Below are positions 61,662 to 64,000 of a DNA stretch of 64,000 nt, piece by piece (the stretch's first letter is position 1; the number at the start of each line of letters is the position of its first letter). Both the position numbers and the translations under genes were made by a program. This DNA is from Saccharibacillus sacchari DSM 19268 (GTDB lineage: Bacteria > Bacillota > Bacilli > Paenibacillales > Paenibacillaceae), in NCBI RefSeq assembly GCF_000585395.1, contig NZ_KK073875.1, positions 5,545,419 to 5,609,418 of the forward strand, in the 5' to 3' direction. Under the pieces are notes generated by a model, which saw nothing but the letters and a program-made list of their open reading frames with translations, ran no database searches and was not told where the DNA came from.

Positions 61662-63116
61662 ATGAGTATAGAAAATAACGAAGTAGCAGATCGTTTACTC
61701 AGAGAAACAAAACGAGAACTCAATAGTTTCTTAAATGAGTTTTCTAAACAAACAATAAATAATGAATCTTCATTATTTATTGGATCAGGTGTTTCTCGAA
61801 ACTCTGGACATGTAACTTGGGGATCTTTATTTGAACCATTGGCTATTGAGTTGGAAATTGAGATTAATGAAAATACTGATCTATATAAAATAGCTCAATA
61901 TTATGCCAATAAATACACTGACACTAAATTAAGAAAAAAAGTGAATGATGAAATTGATAAGATCAAACCAGGAAATAATGTTTTAAGCGAGTTGATTGAT
62001 ATGAATTTTAATAATATATGGACAACAAATTATGATCCTTTAATTGAACAAGAATTAACCCGTCGTCTCATAAAGCACACTATGATATATAATGAAAAAA
62101 ATTTAACTAACATCAACAGAAATGAGAAGGTAAACATTTATAAGTTGAATGGTGATATTCGTGATTCAGAAAAAATGATTATAACAAAAAATGATTATGA
62201 ATGTTATGAAGAGAGCCATTCTTTATTTTTGACATTTTTAAAAAAAGAATTAATTGCAAATACTTTTCTCTTCGTTGGTTACAGTTTTACTGATGCTCTT
62301 GTGCTTGACTGCCTCAGTTCGATAAATCGGTTGCTTAACGGAAAAGGTAACACTCATTATGCTGTTATGCTAGTAAACGAAAAAACTAATAGAGAATTTG
62401 AGCATATGGTCAATGATCTTAAACACCGATACAACATACAAGTTATTTGTATAACAGAGGATCAAATCATTCCTTTATTAAAAAGTTTAAACAATAAGAT
62501 CAAAGAAAAAAAAGTATTTATATCTGGTGCATATGACAAAGTTCCAGAATCTGTAGTGACTCAATCTGATGACTTATCTCTTGCTTTGGTGACTTCGTTG
62601 TTTAAAAACGAATATAGAATATCTACTGGTGTAGGGAAACGATTAGGCACTTTAATCACAGGATATTCTTACCAATATCTGGCGGAACAAGGGATCCAGA
62701 ATAAGGAAAACTATCTCTCTATGAGACCTTTCCCATTTCATACGAACCTTTCGGAAGATAAAAAACAAGAGTATAGAATCAACATGCAACATGATTGTAG
62801 TGCAGCAATATTTTTATTCGGTCAAAGTAGAAGCACGACTGAAAAAGGCTCTGTTGAAAAAACAGGGCATTATAGCGAAGGTGTTTATCAAGAATTTTTA
62901 ATTGCAAAAGAACGCAACATGATTATAATTCCGGTTGGAAGCACTGGTTACGAGGCAGAAGTGATCTGGAACGAAGTTAAACAAAATATAAATGAATATC
63001 CTTACCTTTCTAAAACAATAGATAATTTAAGAACAGAAAAAGACCCTGAAGCAATAGCAAAACTTATTTTACACATTCTCAGTGAAGCTGCTAATAACAA
63101 CAGTGCTAACCAATAA
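61662..63116 (+). CDS. thsA: Thoeris defence effector ThsA (SIR2-SLOG)
   Basis: ATG lies six bases after GGAGG; 484 residues, close to known ThsA proteins. The N-terminal SIR2 domain has SLFIGSGVSRNSGHVTWGSLFEPL (about 37-60), TTNYDPLIEQEL with Asn123, KLNGDI (162-166) and FLFVGYSFTD. In active homologues the last motif reads HG; here Asn163 replaces that catalytic His. The C-terminal SLOG-like domain (KKVFISGAYD, GVGKRLGTLITGYSYQYLAEQG, SMRPFPFHT, YVPVGSTGYEAEVIW-like) should bind the signal cyclic ADP-ribose isomer. It depletes NAD and aborts phage infection. The codon and base use is AT-rich, unlike the neighbours, indicating transfer. Its last 48 bases overlap the TIR gene. Confidence 0.88.
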   Translation: MSIENNEVADRLLRETKRELNSFLNEFSKQTINNESSLFIGSGVSRNSGHVTWGSLFEPLAIELEIEINENTDLYKIAQYYANKYTDTKLRKKVNDEIDKIKPGNNVLSELIDMNFNNIWTTNYDPLIEQELTRRLIKHTMIYNEKNLTNINRNEKVNIYKLNGDIRDSEKMIITKNDYECYEESHSLFLTFLKKELIANTFLFVGYSFTDALVLDCLSSINRLLNGKGNTHYAVMLVNEKTNREFEHMVNDLKHRYNIQVICITEDQIIPLLKSLNNKIKEKKVFISGAYDKVPESVVTQSDDLSLALVTSLFKNEYRISTGVGKRLGTLITGYSYQYLAEQGIQNKENYLSMRPFPFHTNLSEDKKQEYRINMQHDCSAAIFLFGQSRSTTEKGSVEKTGHYSEGVYQEFLIAKERNMIIIPVGSTGYEAEVIWNEVKQNINEYPYLSKTIDNLRTEKDPEAIAKLILHILSEAANNNSANQ

Positions 63117-63818
63117 TAAGAAGAGACTCTCAATCATTAATATATCTCTTAGATCGACTTTTAATGAAAGCTTAGTCTCATTAAATAACTTTTTGAAGCC
63201 TGCTGTGTAGTAAGAAGGGATTGTATGCAAATCATAATTAAACTCTATATAACAACAACCCGCATACAATAAAGCTATTCGAGAATTGAAATTTTTTTCA
63301 TCAAGTTCCAAATAAGATTGAATTAAACTCAAGATAAAAAGATCACATTTTATTGATTTCATTCTTTTTTCTAATGAAATTAAGCTTTGACTTTCATGTT
63401 GTATTAGCTCGTCTGATAAAAATTTGCAAATGATATGATTACACGTTGAATAAACGTCAATGGAAGGCAGTATTTCTTTGTAGACTAATTGTTTCATCCA
63501 TCCGTATTTTTCGGGAACTTCATTTGCAGAAAGATTAAAGAATATTGGAAAAATGTGCATCGAACCATTTAAATATTTATCGTACATTAAATCAATTTCT
63601 TCGTTGGCACAATGAGACTGAATTGAATTTGGACTCAAAATTATAATTCCGTACGAAGAATTTTCTACTCCTTCAACAAAATTTTTATAATTACGTTCGT
63701 CTCCCAAAAGCATCTGATCACGGTCATACCAGACGGGAATTCGATAATTCCTAATGTGGTAAAGTATCGCTTCCACTATGGCATGACGATCTTTACTTGA
63801 AAAACAAAAGAATATCAT
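63069..63818 (-). CDS. thsB: Thoeris TIR-domain sensor ThsB with C-terminal extension
   Basis: ATG at 63818 lies five bases after AGGAGGG; 249 residues. The TIR domain (about 1-115) has FFCFSSKDRHAIVEAILYHIRNYRIPVWYDRDQMLLGDE, SYGIIILSPNSIQS and the catalytic Glu73 in SHCANEEIDLMY. It should convert NAD to a cyclic ADP-ribose signal on infection and so activate ThsA. About 110-130 residues follow the TIR domain, rich in hydrophobic helices and ending in LMIESLFLLLVSTVVISSF, which looks like a membrane segment. The gene is convergent with thsA, whereas Thoeris genes are usually co-directional. AT-rich. Confidence 0.82.
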   Translation of the reverse strand: MIFFCFSSKDRHAIVEAILYHIRNYRIPVWYDRDQMLLGDERNYKNFVEGVENSSYGIIILSPNSIQSHCANEEIDLMYDKYLNGSMHIFPIFFNLSANEVPEKYGWMKQLVYKEILPSIDVYSTCNHIICKFLSDELIQHESQSLISLEKRMKSIKCDLFILSLIQSYLELDEKNFNSRIALLYAGCCYIEFNYDLHTIPSYYTAGFKKLFNETKLSLKVDLRDILMIESLFLLLVSTVVISSFTENV

Positions 63819-63864
63819 ATAACCCTCCTTGTACATTTGTAATAAGATTGATTTTAAACAACGC

Positions 63865-63903
63865 AAAACCTCCAAATAATTCATAGTTATTAGGAGGTTT
63901 TTT
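63865..63903. terminator. Terminator hairpin containing the right 27-bp repeat copy
   Basis: AAAACCTCC and AATAA pair with TTATT and GGAGGTTTTTT around TTCATAG with one mismatch. T runs lie on both sides. It would end the minus-strand gene that enters from the right edge. The right copy of the 27-bp inverted repeat (63867-63893) makes up most of the hairpin. Confidence 0.75.
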
Positions 63904-63904
63904 C

Positions 63905-64000
63905 CTACATTTTCAGCTTATTTCTCGGGTTAAACTTCGACAAAACATTCTTCTTCCTTTTAATTGAAACCTCCGTATAAATCTCCGTCGTACTCACGCT
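63905..64000 (-). CDS. 3' end of an unidentified gene, partial
   Basis: From the right edge a minus-strand frame stays open for 31 codons (SVSTTEIYTEVSIKRKKN...FNPRNKLKM) and ends in TAG at 63905-63907, directly followed by the terminator hairpin. The tail is basic. I cannot identify it, and the 5' part is outside the window. Confidence 0.45.
   Translation of the reverse strand, partial: SVSTTEIYTEVSIKRKKNVLSKFNPRNKLKM

Noticed and set aside
61640..61680. Regulatory leader peptide before thsA
   Set aside because: A 12-codon frame exists, but it has no ribosome site of its own and ends inside thsA; the repeat explains its sequence.
63819..63884. 22-residue N-terminal extension of the TIR protein
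   Set aside because: The upstream ATG lies within the repeat and has no ribosome site, while ATG 63818 follows AGGAGGG and begins at the first TIR strand.
61631..63893. att sites of an integrated element
   Set aside because: The repeats are inverted, not direct, and there is no integrase or tRNA gene in view.

Overview
The window looks like a chromosomal segment of a moderately GC-rich Firmicute of the family Paenibacillaceae (a Paenibacillus or Saccharibacillus-like organism). The evidence is strong AGGAGG ribosome sites, frequent ATGA/GTGA start-stop overlaps, TTG and GTG starts, a bacillithiol-associated YtxJ protein, SLH (S-layer homology) proteins, a Bacillus-type iolABCD/iolR set, MntABCD with MntR, and intergenic repeats of a kind seen in that family. 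The genus is an inference.

Layout. 1-6.2 kb: small housekeeping and hypothetical genes, including two methyltransferases, a P-loop protein lacking the usual Walker A lysine, a membrane protein beside a truncated paralogue, the remnant of a TetR-type regulator, and a TauE/SafE permease. 6.2-10.6 kb: a four-gene ABC-2 export operon (ATPase, permease, GldG-like auxiliary protein, DUF4340 protein). 10.8-14.9 kb: the manganese uptake operon mntA-B-C-D-mntR, with two palindromes at its promoter that fit MntR boxes. 14.9-15.5 kb: a gene-free stretch of repeats. 15.5-19.2 kb: an Mrr-like nuclease domain protein, a TetR regulator with an ABC-2/YhgE-type permease and a clear operator, and an SLH protein. 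19.4-24.0 kb: ytxJ, an alkyltransferase-like protein, an Acr3-like transporter and two tandem leucine-rich-repeat proteins. 24.2-34.1 kb: inositol catabolism (iolABCD, divergent iolR, a separate iolE-iolG unit, and a second DeoR regulator), with candidate IolR and CcpA sites. 34.2-37.9 kb: a 394-bp foldback element, a secreted SLH-anchored subtilase and several repeat structures. 37.9-43.6 kb: an ABC transporter with its histidine kinase and response regulator, and a formate/nitrite channel. 43.8-48.6 kb: an Imm11-like protein, an MFS transporter, a glutamine amidotransferase-like protein, a lipoprotein and an AraC regulator. 48.8-58.3 kb: a co-directional, partly overlapping run of seven GNAT acetyltransferases (one fused to a pentapeptide-repeat domain), an amidase, a small P-loop kinase, an AAC(3)-type acetyltransferase and an APH-type phosphotransferase. 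58.4-61.5 kb: an arylamine-NAT/transglutaminase-like protein and an S9 peptidase. 61.5-63.9 kb: an AT-rich island carrying a convergent Thoeris-type anti-phage pair, ThsA (SIR2-SLOG) and a TIR protein.

The points most worth a second look are at the right end. The Thoeris pair is tail-to-tail with overlapping 3' ends and is enclosed by a perfect 27-bp inverted repeat. The SIR2 domain has Asn where the catalytic His is expected, and the TIR protein has a long C-terminal extension. Other notable items are the acetyltransferase/phosphotransferase cluster with its GNAT-pentapeptide fusion and a likely ATA start codon, a perfect 18-bp-arm hairpin inside the APH-like coding sequence, the 394-bp palindromic element flanked by TA, an 8-bp tandem repeat that abuts a dispersed intergenic repeat, and at least three different intergenic repeat families.
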